A stretch of 64,000 nt of DNA from Diphasiastrum complanatum (GCA_029204225.1 CM055095.1:17865561-17929560); one strand, 5' to 3'. Numbered from the stretch's first letter, positions 22,637-34,054 are shown. Numbers and translations are program-made. Notes: a model not told the origin generated them from the letters alone.

Positions 22637-23600
22637 CAATCATATTATTTGGTGTTAATTGAGAAATGTTTACTCCATGCAATACAATTACCATTGTACA
22701 CTTTGAAGTGAACTCTACATGTAATATTGAGAGCAATCGAACACCTCTACATAAACATAAGAAAGAACAAGATGTTACTTTCATTAACTACAAGACCATA
22801 GACCGAAGTTTCAACCAACTAACAATCTATCTTAAGTAGTGGTTGGCCCCACCCAAAATGGGATTCATTGTGCATCTATTTCATAGTTTATGGATATATC
22901 AATGGTACACATAAAATAACTCTCAATGTTAATCACTTAAAAAAAAAAGCTGTGCCATTTTAAAGTTTGTGCAATCCACTCATAAATCTTATACATCAAC
23001 TACATCATGGATGTGCGCACGCATGGTTACTCGGTCATTAGAACAAAAGAGTAGTTGCAAGGTGCAAGTCACATGCACAAACAAATGTCCACATCAGCTT
23101 CCACACAAAGGAAAACATATTGAATATTTGTCACTTCTTTCGAGGCAAAGGGTAGGCTTAGTCATCATGCAGGCTAGCCTTAAAAACAAAGTCAATCAAT
23201 GAAGTCTATACTTACTCATAGAAAAACTTCGGAAATTTTCCATTTCAACACTTCAACTTGCTCAAAACTAGAAACCATAGCTAAAGGATAAAACACATGT
23301 AAATTTAGCAAGAATGCACAAAACCCAGCTGGTTGCAACTCAGATGAAGATCTCAAATAAGAAGTTTGTAAGTACAATAAGACAGTACCTAACATCACAA
23401 AAGAAACATTCAGTTTTCAGTTCTTATGGAGTCCAGCCCCAAACTCTTAACTCCTTTCATAGGACGGCCCAAAATGCTATGACATCCTTACCCACACCAA
23501 TGCCCAAGAGGTAGGTGCACCCACAAACATACATTGGATTACCTTGCATCACTTAAGATTTCCTATCATTTAAGTCCATAATAGGATCAAACTCCAGACC
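21852..23600. other. Non-coding AT-rich region with a short CT microsatellite
   Basis: Only short meaningless frames on both strands. An imperfect (CT)n tract lies at 22597-22636. CCTCACACGTGAAATTTTGC at 22149 resembles LTR U5 sequence elsewhere in the window. I see no gene. Confidence 0.4.
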
Positions 23601-23857
23601 TCGAGTCAAAACACGCACACGCGCTCAGCCGCTCAGCACACACCTGCTTGGCGCCACAGTCTTCAAAGGTGCTGCAAAGTCCACAGCCTGGCTACATCTA
23701 ATAGTAGCAGACTTTGCTAAAACAGATTCAAGGTTTCTTAGCAATAAAATGCAAGAAACATAAGCCTCTGAGCCTAAAAGACTTACCTTGAGAAGGTAGG
23801 AGTCTTCATGGCATCTTGCAAGTTTTTGAGACATCATGAAAACAACAAAAATCACTC
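23601..23857 (-). other. Probable 3' UTR of the oxidoreductase gene, with splice-like signals
   Basis: About 70 bases after the stop the minus strand has TCTCAAG/GTAAGTCTTTT (exon end at 23787), a very strong 5' splice site. An acceptor-like ATCTGTTTTAG/CAAAG ends at 23717. These would define a 70-nt 3'-UTR intron, which could affect mRNA stability. No poly(A) signal was located with confidence. Confidence 0.4.
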
Positions 23858-25492
23858 TCAACTTTGCGAGCGTGAAAGCCTACCAGAAGGAAGAAATGGT
23901 GTGGGATCCAAAGGCATGGATGCACCACTTATCATTCTCGAGATTATTTCAGCAGTAGCAGGAGCCATGGACAAGCCAGATCCTTCATGCCCACTGGCTA
24001 AGAACAACCCTGACATTCCTGGAACAGGTCCAAGTATTGGCTTCTCGTCTGAGATATATGGCCGAAACCCTGTCCTGACTGTTGTTCTTTCTCTCAATTC
24101 GGAGGTCGAGAAGGTTCTTAGAGCAGGCAAAAACTCAGCTGCCCGATGTAATATGTGTTCAATAACTTCATCTGATGGGTTTTCGTCAAATCCTACAAAT
24201 TGCCTGCTGCTTCCTAGTAGCAGAGATCCCTTGGAGTCTATGGTTGCAGTCATGGCAATCCCTAAATCGTCAAGGGCCGAGGAAGATGTGCCATCATTGG
24301 TATCACATTCAGAAGTTGGTACATGCTCTTTGTAACCAGCTTCCATTAGGCCATGATTCAAGCGCAGATTAGGAATCTCTTCCAACACAAGGAGGTGCCC
24401 TTTCCGGGGCTTGATGGATGGTACAACAGGCAAATCGTGCTCTTCAGCCATTGTTCGCATTACGCTTGCGGTCCAAGAGCCAGCAGCGACAACGACGGCT
24501 TCCGTAGAGTAAACAAACCCTTGAGAAGTTTGCACGCCTCTGATGTGTCTGTCCGCAGATGAGAGTATAAAATTTGTTACGCCATTATGAAAGAGCTCTG
24601 AATATCGGCCTTGCCCACAATAGCTTCTGTTTCTTTCTTGTAGAAACAGCGTAGCCAATCTCGCATCTATCTGACTGTCTTCAGGAGCAAAGGCGGCACC
24701 TCCGGAAGCTTCAATCGAGATTGCAGGCTCTCGTTTTTTAGCCAAGACCGCATCCAGATACTCGATCTGAGCCCCTGCCTTTTGCAGCACCTCCACTCGG
24801 TTCCTTAACTTCGAGGCTTTATCATGAGTATCAGCAACAATCATACTTCCTGTATTCTTCCAACCTATGACCATTAGCGGATCCACTCCTGATGCACGCA
24901 GTTCAGACGCAAGATCTTCCCAGATCTGCTTACTTCTATATGCAACAGGCCATCCCTGATCTTGAGGTTGCATGTGGCCCAGCCACAAATATCCTTGCCC
25001 CGCGCCGGATGCACCAGCACATGGCTGCTTAGCATCCACCACAGTAACAGAAAAATCTGTATCCGTTAGCAAGCGATTGGCTATGGCCAGGCCAATAATA
25101 CCTGCACCTACTATCACAACGTCAGACTCTGTCAATACTCTACTGCTGCCCTTTGCTTCCTTGATAAACTGATGCTTTGCTTCCTTGATAAACTGATGCT
25201 GCCTGCTTTGATCGCTGGATGGAGGTTCTGCATTATTGGATCTAGCACGGGCAACAGACAGATGAATTGCAAAAGGGGAAAGCAATCGCGTTTCGATTGC
25301 ATTATGATGGTGATTTGGCCTTAGACAGAAGAAGAGCTTCTTCTTCCCTGCCAAGAAATGAGTATTCCCTGATGGGTTTTGCTGAATTTTGCATTTCAGA
25401 ATTGAAGGCAGCGAGAAAGAAGAAGACAAAGAGAAAGAGGAAGAGGAAGAGATTGGTTGGAAAAATGGCGAGGTTTCGATCAGGATCGCCAT
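23858..25492 (-). CDS. FAD-dependent oxidoreductase (DAO / glycine-oxidase-like family), probably plastid-targeted
   Basis: 544-codon uninterrupted ORF. Family members bind FAD and oxidise an amine or amino-acid-like substrate; the substrate here is unknown. Residues 1-85 are Ser-rich then basic (FQPISSSSSFSLSSSFSLPS) with few acidic residues, as in a chloroplast transit peptide. The FAD-binding dinucleotide fold is at about 124-155 (VVIVGAGIIGLAIANRLL, GxGxxG at 129-134), followed by ASGAGQGYLWLGH, IKPRKGHLLVLEE and the C-terminal FAD-contact region TVRTGFRPYISDEKPILGP and ASGHEGSGLSMAPATAE. It resembles the conserved plant DAO-domain proteins. An in-frame TGA lies eight codons upstream of the ATG, which supports this start. 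A 24-bp tandem duplication gives HQFIKEAK twice (around residues 99-114). No introns interrupt the ORF. Confidence 0.93.
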   Translation of the reverse strand: MAILIETSPFFQPISSSSSFSLSSSFSLPSILKCKIQQNPSGNTHFLAGKKKLFFCLRPNHHHNAIETRLLSPFAIHLSVARARSNNAEPPSSDQSRQHQFIKEAKHQFIKEAKGSSRVLTESDVVIVGAGIIGLAIANRLLTDTDFSVTVVDAKQPCAGASGAGQGYLWLGHMQPQDQGWPVAYRSKQIWEDLASELRASGVDPLMVIGWKNTGSMIVADTHDKASKLRNRVEVLQKAGAQIEYLDAVLAKKREPAISIEASGGAAFAPEDSQIDARLATLFLQERNRSYCGQGRYSELFHNGVTNFILSSADRHIRGVQTSQGFVYSTEAVVVAAGSWTASVMRTMAEEHDLPVVPSIKPRKGHLLVLEEIPNLRLNHGLMEAGYKEHVPTSECDTNDGTSSSALDDLGIAMTATIDSKGSLLLGSSRQFVGFDENPSDEVIEHILHRAAEFLPALRTFSTSELRERTTVRTGFRPYISDEKPILGPVPGMSGLFLASGHEGSGLSMAPATAEIISRMISGASMPLDPTPFLPSGRLSRSQS

Positions 25493-26764
25493 CGCAACCT
25501 CAAAACCAACGCCTCAGTTGCTGTATTATTGCGCTTAATTACATAATATGCATGATTAAGTTACCTAAAAGCATATTGCATATCATCCCCCAAAAAAAAA
25601 CTCTAAGAATGTAATTTAAAAAATGGACATGTTTATTAATACATTTTTCATTTTATTCCTATGAGCATATGTATAGGGGAATGGGATTGTTTTAGTGAAC
25701 TTTTGGAAAAAAGAATTGCCACAAAAGGTAATGACATCCCAGCTATTTTTGTTGCTAGATGACCCGATGTAAATTTTCGTAGTTTTATGTAAAGGATGAG
25801 TAAAGTTACCCAAAGTGACAAGTTACATATCTCACCATGTGACAACATATGACCCACTTCACCCTTTCTCTCTTTAAACTAGTGGGGCCTCATGAGTTGT
25901 ATGTTTATCTTCTCTATCCCCAAGGTTGGGGACCATTCATTCTCTCTCCAAGTGGAGACCATCTATACCCCTACACTCTTTCTCTTTCTAAAAATGTGGG
26001 GAGCATTTATGTGACTCGTTCCTTTTTTCCTTTTTCTTTTTTCTTGTGAAGTGTGGAGACTACCCTCTCGCCCTCTTCTAGTGGGGACCACCGATTTTTT
26101 ATGGTATGTTCCATGGTTTAGAAAAGTTTATAAACCCAAGGGCACAATTCAAATGATTAATTTTTTTGTAAAGAGAGCAATTAGAATATTAACCACATAT
26201 GATTTAGTTGAAAGTAGCCAAAGCATTGTTGAAAGTTTTATTGCCGCCAAAACAAGCAAAATTTGTGCATGTTGTCTAGCACACTCCAGTTGCGTTTCCA
26301 TAGACAACAAACATGATGCTTTGTCAACAATAGTGTTTGAATTGAAAGTAGCGATTGAACCTAATGAATTATAGTTCAACTACCCTAAACTAGTTGCAAT
26401 CCATTGTCCCACCCACTGCAATTGGATGCACACCACCAGAGGGTTTATCCAATGCTAAGAGACAAGTGAAACCTAATATATGAGCAACTGAAGGAGAAAT
26501 CTATGAACAAGTAATCAAGGAACACACCTTGAAAAAAAGATCAAATCCACTAACAGAATCATCTGGAGAAAAACAATCACATAGGTGCTCAAAGATCAAA
26601 AGGCCCACCAGATGAGAAGCGAGGACTGCGAAGAAAGGCTTTAAGAAAATGAACTTTTGCAAGTTGTAGATTAGAATTAGGCTGAAAGTCTTCCACAAAC
26701 AAAGGAAGAGTATTACTGGCATGGGGATGAAACTGCTCTAGTGTCTGAATAATAGTAGAAGATC
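25493..26764. other. Upstream region of the oxidoreductase gene; no other gene seen
   Basis: 25493-25860 is AT-rich and would hold the minus-strand promoter and 5' UTR; no TATA box can be called firmly. Around 25880-26095 a loose repeat of GTGGGGACCAT-type phrases recurs about five times at roughly 25-70 bp spacing. 26100-26760 has no coding sense. Confidence 0.4.
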
Positions 26765-27358
26765 ATTAGTGAGGGTATTCATGATGATGAACTTGTTCAA
26801 ATCATTTTGAATGGTCTTGGAGATGAGTTCTCCAATCTTGTACAAAGCTTTGCTATTCAAGATGCACTACCTTCCATTGACAAGCTCCATAGTGTGCTTG
26901 TGGCCGAGGAGAGTAGGATCCTTCATGTCAAGCAAAGGATTGGATCCTTAAAGTTGCATGATGGTGATGAGAAGGTCAACTTCTCAAGCAAGGGAAAGGC
27001 AAAGTCAAAGAAGAAGATCCAACACAAGGAGACCAAGAATGATGATCAACCATCTAGCTCCAAAGGTGGAAAGAAAAACAAAGCCAAACTCAAGTGCTTC
27101 TTTTGTGGAAAGAAGGGACACTTTGCATCCGAGTGTTTCAAGAAGAAGAATGCACAAAGAGAGAGCAAACAAGGCAACCTCACTCTTGAGGAAGATGAGG
27201 ATGAAGTGGATTCATCCTTGATGGCTTCTACATCAACATCAAAGAGATACTCCAATGACACATGGTGGATTGATAGTGGGGCTAGTTCCCACATGACATT
27301 CCAAAAGGATTTTTTCTCAACTCTTGTACCTTTTGTAGGTTGTAGAAAGTCTATTTGA
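26765..27358 (+). pseudogene. Copia gag C-terminal part and protease start, truncated element
   Basis: Begins abruptly inside gag (SEGIHDDELVQIILNG at about 26766). It continues through the basic nucleocapsid and a complete zinc knuckle CFFCGKKGHFASEC (about 27091-27132) to the protease site WWIDSGASSHMT. The frame meets a TGA at 27356-27358 shortly after the active site, yet carries on unshifted beyond it (next feature). Gag N-terminus, leader and 5' LTR are absent. Confidence 0.88.
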
Positions 27359-29131
27359 ACAGCAAGTGATCAAGAATGTAGAATAGATGGAGTGGGAACT
27401 ATTCCCTTGAGTCTTGGATCCTCTAAAAGAGTAGATCTTGATAATGTACTCTATGTTCCTACACTCACTAGGAATTTGTTAAGTGTAGGACAATTGATGG
27501 ATGATTGCTTAGATGTCCATTTTAAGCAAAATGTTTGCTCCATAATGATGAATAATACTTGCATTGTAAAGGGATTCAAGCAAGGAAGGCTTTTTAGGCA
27601 TGATGCTAATGTTTTTCTTGGAAGTGTGAACATGGTGAAGGAGGAGCTCAATCAAGTGGAGCTTTGGCATAAGTGGTTGGGCCACCCCAACTTCAAATCT
27701 ATGAAGATGCTATGCACCAAGGATCTTGCTCTCAGCCTTCTAAAGACACTCTCAAAGTGTGGAAAAAGTTGTGAAGCTTGTAGCCTCTCAAAGGCACACA
27801 AGCTACCTTTTGATATCTCTTCCACTAGATCTACAAAAGCATTAGATCTTATTCATAGTGATGTGCACTATTTTTCTCAAGAATCTAATGGAGGTGCATC
27901 TATGTATGTATCTTTTATTCATGATTACTCTAGATACACTTGGATTGAACTTTTGGATTCCAGAAGTAAAGTGTTTGAAGCTTTTGTTAAGTTCAAAACT
28001 CTAGCTAAAAATCAACTTGATGCTAGAATTAAAGTATTAAGGAGTGATAATGGTGGAGAGTATATCTCCACCAAGATAATAGAGTTTTGTAAATCCAATG
28101 GCATTAAGAGAGAACTTACATGTACTTATAGTCCTCAACAAAATGGTATAGCCGAGAGGATGAATAGAACACTATGTGAGTGTGCTAAGGCTTTAAGGAT
28201 AGATGCATCTCTACCTAAGTCCTTTTGGGGAGAGGCTATTATTTGTGCTTATTTTTGTAATAGATTGCCATGTAAGCCCATTGGAGGCATAGCATCTTAT
28301 GAGGCTCTATTTTGTAAGAAGCCGAATCTTAAAGATCTAAGAATTTTTGGATCTACTTGCTATGTTTTTCAAGCATTAGATACAAGAAAAAAGGATGATC
28401 CTACTTATATTAAAGGGATCTTTGTTGGTTATGCTAAAAATAGCAAGGGATATAGAGTCTATAATCCAATCACTAAGAAGATTTTAGTGAGTAGAGATGT
28501 TACTTTTGATGAAGGTAACTACTACAAGTTGAATGAGAAAGCTTCTAATCCATCTTATGTCAAGGATCTTGTAAGGTTTGAGGAGGAGCCTACATGTGAT
28601 CAAGATCTCGAAGATCAATCTCAAGATCCGAGGACTTTAAGGAGATCTACAAGAAGGAAGGCCGAGCCCTCAAGGGTCACCTATGTTGACAAAGGTGAAC
28701 AAAGGAAAGATCTACATTCACTTACCTCTTACACTTTTCTAACTTCTATGTTTGATGAGCCAAGTTGCTTTGAAGAAGCTATGGAGTCACAAGAATGGAG
28801 GGATGCCATGCAAAAAGAGTATGATGCTCTTATGGAGAATCATACATGGAAGCTTGTGGATTTTCCTCAAGGAAGAAAGCCACTTGAGTGCAAATGGATC
28901 TATAGATTGAAGTACAATCAAGATGGGAGCATCAACAAACACAAGGCAAGGCTAGTGGCAAAGGGGTTCTTGCAGACCAAGGGAGTAGATTTTGATGAAA
29001 CTTTTGCTCCTGTTGCTAAGCTAGATTCCATAAGGTTGATTATTTCTCTTGCAACTACTTTCAATTGGCCTCTATTTCAACTTGATGTGACTAATGCTTT
29101 TCTCAATGGAACTATCCACAAGAGAGCTTAA
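27359..29131 (+). pseudogene. Copia pol fragment: protease end, integrase, first part of RT
   Basis: Same frame as the gag piece, open for about 590 codons after the TGA. Order: protease C-terminal region (GTIPLSLGSSKRVDLDNVLY), GAG-pre-integrase (LWHKWLGHPNFKSM), zinc-binding CEAC, and the integrase core with first Asp (LIHSDVHYF), second Asp (SDNGGEY) and Glu (NGIAERMNRTL). Then come the linker, RT start (EWRDAMQKEYDALMENHTWK), VAKGFLQTKGVDFDETFAP and QLDVTNAFLNG. It ends at 29128 in mid-RT against unrelated sequence. All integrase catalytic residues are present. One stop codon is the only lesion over 2.3 kb. Confidence 0.9.
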
Positions 29132-29884
29132 TCTGATAGTTTTCAGAGAAGGGAGGCACGGCCGCAGGTAGGGAGGCACGGCCGCAGGTAGGGAGGTCGC
29201 GGGCTGTTCGTGCGCCCAATGCGATGAACAACTCAGTGTACCGAAGACCATAGCGTCTGCAGGAGTTTGGTTCGATGCCCAGATGTACTTTGAACCTTTA
29301 GATGAGGTGTCAAATGAATCAACGGTCCAGAATCTGTGATGGGAGAGAAATTTGAACCACAAGATTTGGTTCAGCCATTGGATGAGCTTTGGACAGGGCC
29401 CTGAAGAATTGAAGTGCATTTTGGCCTTCAACTTCATTAAAAATTTTCATACTGAAAGTTGAGTTGGGTCCCTTCATAAGTGAAGAGTGAAGTTTCTTCA
29501 AAGTGAAGAAACAGTTCAAAAGCTAGAAAAGTCCCTATTTTTGGGTCCTTTGCCCGTTTTGACCCAAACGAAAGGCTATAACCTCCAAACGAAGGGCACC
29601 CGGACTGTACCTGCAAGTACGGTACATCAAAACAGAGTGGTTGCAGCGGAGAAAGTGTTCGGAGTATGCCAGAAGTAGTTTCACCATTTCACTAGGCACG
29701 TTGTTGGGAGTTGACGATTGAGTGCATTTCGGAAGGCGACGCCGATTTGGCTTTCAAATTGGTGGAAAAGCGGCAAGTGGCCTGGTAAGAATAAAAGTGC
29801 AGGTCATTATTTTCAACTCCTGACATACTGTTGGCCTCGACATACTGTTCTTAGCCTAAGGCAGAAGTTTTAAGCAATTTTGCA
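29132..29884. other. Unassigned; possible Copia leader, with a short GC-rich tandem repeat
   Basis: GGGAGGCACGGCCGCAGGTA is repeated about two and a half times from 29151 to 29195. The rest, up to the gag start, has CCTCGACATACTGTT-type phrases near 29829 and looks like an untranslated retroelement leader. No LTR border or PBS could be placed. Confidence 0.4.
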
Positions 29885-30602
29885 ATGGCAAACATGGGAG
29901 AGTCCATTTTGAGTGAAAGTAGCAAATTGGACGGGATTTCCAACTACGTAATGTGGAAATTCAAAATGAAAAACATACTGATGGAGAAAGATGTGTGGGA
30001 AGTCGTCATAGGTGATGAGAGAAGGCCATTAAATGAAGCAGACATCAAAGTGTTCGACAAAAAGATGAGGAAAGCTTTGACCTTCATTAACTTGTCAGTG
30101 AAGGATCACATCATTACCCACATTTGTGATGCTATTACACCCAGACAGGCATGGGATGTGCTAAAGGAGCAGTTCGAGATGTCAAATCCGTCAAGAATCA
30201 TGTTTCTGAAGTCAAAGTTGAATAGTGCCCGCATGGAGCAAGGAGAGCACATTCGGACGTACATGACCAGAATCAAAACAATGAGAGATGAACTGCATTC
30301 TATAGGAGAGCGCATACGTGATGTGGAGCTGGTGCATAATGCATTATGCGGCATTGCAGAATCCTATCAGATGTTTGTGAGCAGAATAGCATCAAGAGAA
30401 AGATTGCCAATCTTTGACGAGCTCACAGGAATCTTGATGTAGGAAGAGCAACGATGAGAAATGGTAAAAGCTAGACGTCAAAATACTGATGATCAGGCAC
30501 TTGCGACACGCCAAAAACAAGGCATGGGCAAGGGCAAGAAGAAGACTAAGCAGCAATTTGCCAAGTCTCAGGAGAATGAGGGATATTCCAGCAAAACTAA
30601 GA
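29885..30602 (+). pseudogene. Copia gag remnant (UBN2-type)
   Basis: ATG at 29885 opens 185 codons: ESILSESSKLDGISNYVMWK, MKNILMEKDVWEVV, RQAWDVLKEQFEMSNPSR, MTRIKTMRDELHSIGERI. This is a Copia gag from another lineage than A or B. TAG at 30440-30442 and a nearby TGA interrupt it. The frame then continues through a Lys-rich stretch and runs into the (CA)n tract at 30604, where all similarity ends. No zinc knuckle or pol follows. Confidence 0.85.
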
Positions 30603-30603
<1 letters not shown>

Positions 30604-30656
<53 letters not shown>

Positions 30657-30715
30657 CTAACATTGTTCCGTTCTAGTCTCTCTCTTTCCCACACACACAC
30701 ATTCTTTCTTTCTTT
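30604..30715 (+). repeat. (CA)n microsatellite and adjoining CT/CA/TTTC tracts
   Basis: About 25 CA units at 30604-30653, then TCTCTCTTTCCCACACACACAC and an imperfect CTTT run to about 30718. Long frames through this block are repeat artefacts. Confidence 0.97.
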
Positions 30716-31880
30716 CTCCATGATACCAATACGAACAAAGAAATCAAAACACCAGTCTCAAGAGTATCCTCAACTCCAGGTGACATTGATGAGCAAATTC
30801 TTATTGAGCATATAGTTCAGGGAAACTTTTTAAGGAATGGTGTTAAAGGATTAAATTTATCTCAATAGCAAGGATCTTGAGCTTCTAGATCAATTATCTT
30901 CAAGAGGCTTCTACATGTTCCGCTTTCACTAATTGGTGCTAGAAAAAATGTAGTCCTTTAACACCATTAATATTCCTTGAAAAGCTCCCCTAAACTATGT
31001 GTGCAACAAGAATCCACTCCTCGATGTCACAGTAGATCAATTTAATACTAGTGGACATTTTGGACTGAATAGTAATGATTGCTCCTTGACGTGGTGCAAG
31101 AAGTGCACAGGGTGCTAAGATTAAGCAAAGTCATCTTATGTTTTGTACACTACCTAAGTATGCTTGAAAGGCATTCCATTATTAGACATAGTTTTTGATG
31201 ATAGATTACTATGTGTTTGTTAAACTTGAACTTATATAATTTAGAAATTATGACTAATGAAATTTTCAAAACACACCTGAACAAAATAGATTTACTTAAA
31301 CCAAAAACCAAAAAGTGAGTTATACTCAAAAGTGGTGCATATGTAATGGATTCATGCATCATGACTAGAAGGCCTTTGCCCTAGATTCCTGAATCTCTTA
31401 CTCCTCATCCTAAACATAGAATTGATGTTTTATGAAACTAACTACAAGCATATAAATTCTAGATCCCTTAAACTAGGCCATAACCCTAAACCCTAAACCC
31501 TACGTCTAAACCATAAGCCCCTTGCACTAGACCCTAAGCCCCCTACCCCTTTTCCTAGATCTATAAGCATTAAATTCCTATGTCTTTAAAGACAATCCTC
31601 AACGTAGGCCAATTTAATACTAGTAAGTTCAAAGAGATCTACTCAAAATAACACAAATCCGCCCATTATGATACCCATTCTGACTTCCTAGGTGGTTCCC
31701 ATTAGTTCACACAAGGAGAAGACCATCCATATTTTCAAGCTCAATCCAATTTTGTCAAGACCGGGTGAAGCAAGAATTTTGATTGGTAGATCTTTACTAG
31801 AGGTAAAGCGTTCAGATTGGACTTAAAAGAGCTTTAATTATAAGTTGATAAAAGTGAGAATGTTGAGGAACAAGCATATT
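30716..31880. other. No gene seen; contains telomere-like repeats
   Basis: Three CCCTAAA units at about 31482-31502 (plant telomere motif), followed by degenerate CCCTAAGCC phrases to about 31550. The remainder is AT-rich with no supportable ORF. Confidence 0.55.
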
Positions 31881-32200
31881 GAGGGACAAATTGCCCAAAG
31901 ACAAAACACAGACATTTCTCTTTTGTGTGGCTCTGCCACGCGTGGCACATCCATGCCAAATTACTCCAGGGACCCTATCGGTGAAATCCAGACTGGAGGT
32001 GGGGTTTGACAATAAATTCTTTTTGTTTCTGCCATGCAATTTTTTTTTAAAACAAAATTTAAAAAAATGAGCGCCAAAGTGATTGTCGTGGTTGAGCCAC
32101 GCATGGAAGTGCCACGCATGGCTATTATTTAACCAACTTTCACTCGAAGTGTAATTCTGGAGATTTGCCATACGTGGAAAATCTCTAGGGAATTACAGAG
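31881..32200. other. Block with several CCACGCGTGG-like dyads
   Basis: GCCACGCGTGGC at about 31935, with related forms GCCACGCATGGAAG at 32096, GCCACGCATGGC at 32111 and GCCATACGTGG at 32166. The same kind of motif appears near 52630 and 54533-54580, suggesting pieces of one repeat family, perhaps a DNA transposon with subterminal repeats. No ORF. Confidence 0.4.
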
Positions 32201-32890
32201 AGTTGGATTAATTTGAATAAAACTTCTTTTGAGATTTGAATAAGTGTTGACTAATAATAAAATGATTATTATGTGATCATGATTTTGAACTAAAAATCAA
32301 ATGATCATGATGTCAAATTATTATGTTCTGACGAAATCATTATGTTCCAAAACATTGTTGATGAAAAAAAAGCAATGTTATGTACGTTTGTGTGTTTGCA
32401 AAGATGAATGAATAATCGACCAATATTAAAAAGTGTATTATTATCTCTCATATTATAATGTGAATATATGATGACTATGTGAATATATAATTTGCACTGA
32501 GCAAATAAGCAAAGAAAGAATATCACGACTAGTAGGTATATATCTACAATCTTTTTCTTATTTGAAAAGAAAAATTATTTCAACTAGAGTGAAGATATGA
32601 AGATATTGCTTTCATATATATATTTTTAGTATAGTAAGGATGTTTCAAAAGAAAATTATTTTTGAAGCGTATATAAATGATCAACGTATGTTCACTAATT
32701 GTTTTCATTAATCAATCAATTTTCACTAGATCTTTAATAAAATATAGATTGCAGTGAAAGCATTTGATTTAAAATGAATCAGAAGTGACTGCCAGATAGA
32801 ACTCAAAATGAACTTGAAAAATACAAGAATGTATTATAAAGATGCAAAAATTTATGTAAACTATTATTTTATCACATAAATGGTTGTGAT
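32201..32890. other. AT-rich non-coding sequence
   Basis: Very AT-rich with several ATTATTATG-like runs. No gene or structured repeat recognised. Confidence 0.5.
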
Positions 32891-32898
32891 ATATATGT

Positions 32899-32967
32899 AT
32901 ATGTGTGTGTGTGTGTATATATATATTGTGTGTGTGTGTGTGTGTGTGTGTGTGCATATATAATATA

Positions 32968-33018
<51 letters not shown>
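32899..33018 (+). repeat. Compound (TG)n / (TA)n / (CA)n microsatellite
   Basis: GT runs at about 32901-32916 and 32927-32954, short TA stretches between, then about 24 CA units from 32970. The GT and CA halves form a natural inverted repeat. Confidence 0.97.
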
Positions 33019-33020
<2 letters not shown>

Positions 33021-33196
33021 CATGGGTGAGGAGGGGAGGATGCATGGGTGAACCTATACCCATGCGCAAAAGTGGAACAAAGTTTAAATACATATATATG
33101 GTTTTGTGAGGAACCAACGGGGTAAAAAGAGCGTATCGTGTCTACTCTCGGTTGGCTACCAAAATCTATGCAAATTCCTCCCATTTGGGTGTGCAG

Positions 33197-33229
<33 letters not shown>

Positions 33230-33530
33230 AAACTTATGTACAATTTTGCGCATGTGTCCATGCATCCTCCTCCTCTCACCCCTGCATGAGCTTTTTCTAA
33301 CTAAAAAACTTGGGGAGGAGGATGCATGTATGGGGAAAAGGATGCATGGCCCTCTTCTTCATGCATCCATGCATATTGGCCACCTAAGTCAGTTCAAAAC
33401 ACGTCCCTTCAAAACACAACCACACGTCCCTTCAAAACACGACCACCTTTCCACCCATGCATGAGCTTTTTTTAAACTGAAAATCTAAAAAGAGAGGATG
33501 CATGCATGGGGAGGAGGATGCATGGTCCTC
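33005..33530. repeat. (TA)n-linked foldback repeat, inverted and partial copies
   Basis: The core copy follows a (TA)n tract (33197-33224): AAACTTATGTACAATTTTGC, then ATGCATCCTCCTCCTCTCAC and its complement GGGGAGGAGGATGCATG about 55 bp on, so it can form a hairpin. An inverted partial copy lies at 33005-33100, and a shorter foldback at about 33450-33525. The same core occurs at 37586-37790. No ORF. It may be a MITE-like element associated with TA microsatellites. Confidence 0.7.
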
Positions 33531-33560
33531 CTTCACAAGTACCAAGAATGTTTTCATATT

Positions 33561-33838
33561 ACGGCTCCATAGTCTGTGGTGCATTTGATTCTTTTGATAT
33601 TACTAACGAATGCTTAGGATTTGGGAGATTATAGCCCGATAGTCTATGTTACATGCAACTCTTTCAATATTATTGACGAATGCTAATGATGTGGCCAATT
33701 ATGGCTCGATAGTCTATTTAATTTGTGTTCTTTTTATTCTATTTATGAATGCTAAGGATTTGGCTGATCATTGTTTGGTAGGTGTGATTTTTCTTAGCTA
33801 CTTTGCTTACATGGATGTTAAGAGCAGATTTGAATTTC
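33561..33838 (+). repeat. 70-bp tandem repeat, four diverged copies
   Basis: Units start near 33561, 33631, 33701 and 33770 with ACGGCTCCATAGTCT-like heads and (A)CGAATGCTA-AGGAT tails. Spacing is 70, 70 and 69 bp. An open frame crosses it because 69/70 repeats happen to avoid stops; it is not a gene in my view. Confidence 0.75.
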
Positions 33839-34054
33839 AATCTGCAGACAATGAGAAGGCTGGATTTTTGACAAGAGCATGTTGTCATAGAGCGTTTCAA
33901 TATTAAATGTGATGTTTTGTTTGAATTACACCATATCCAAATTAAGAAACGTTGTAGTCAATTAGTTTTTTGACATCGTATTATCTACTTATATAGCTCA
34001 ACAGACTTAAGTGCACAACCATGTGGTACTGAGTCTAAATGATTTTGTTCTCAG

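Noticed and set aside
23808-24335. 175-codon plus-strand frame opposite the oxidoreductase gene
   Set aside because: It is the antisense shadow of a strongly conserved minus-strand protein and has no domain of its own.
31482-31502. Chromosome end (telomere)
   Set aside because: Only three exact units, surrounded by normal sequence on both sides.
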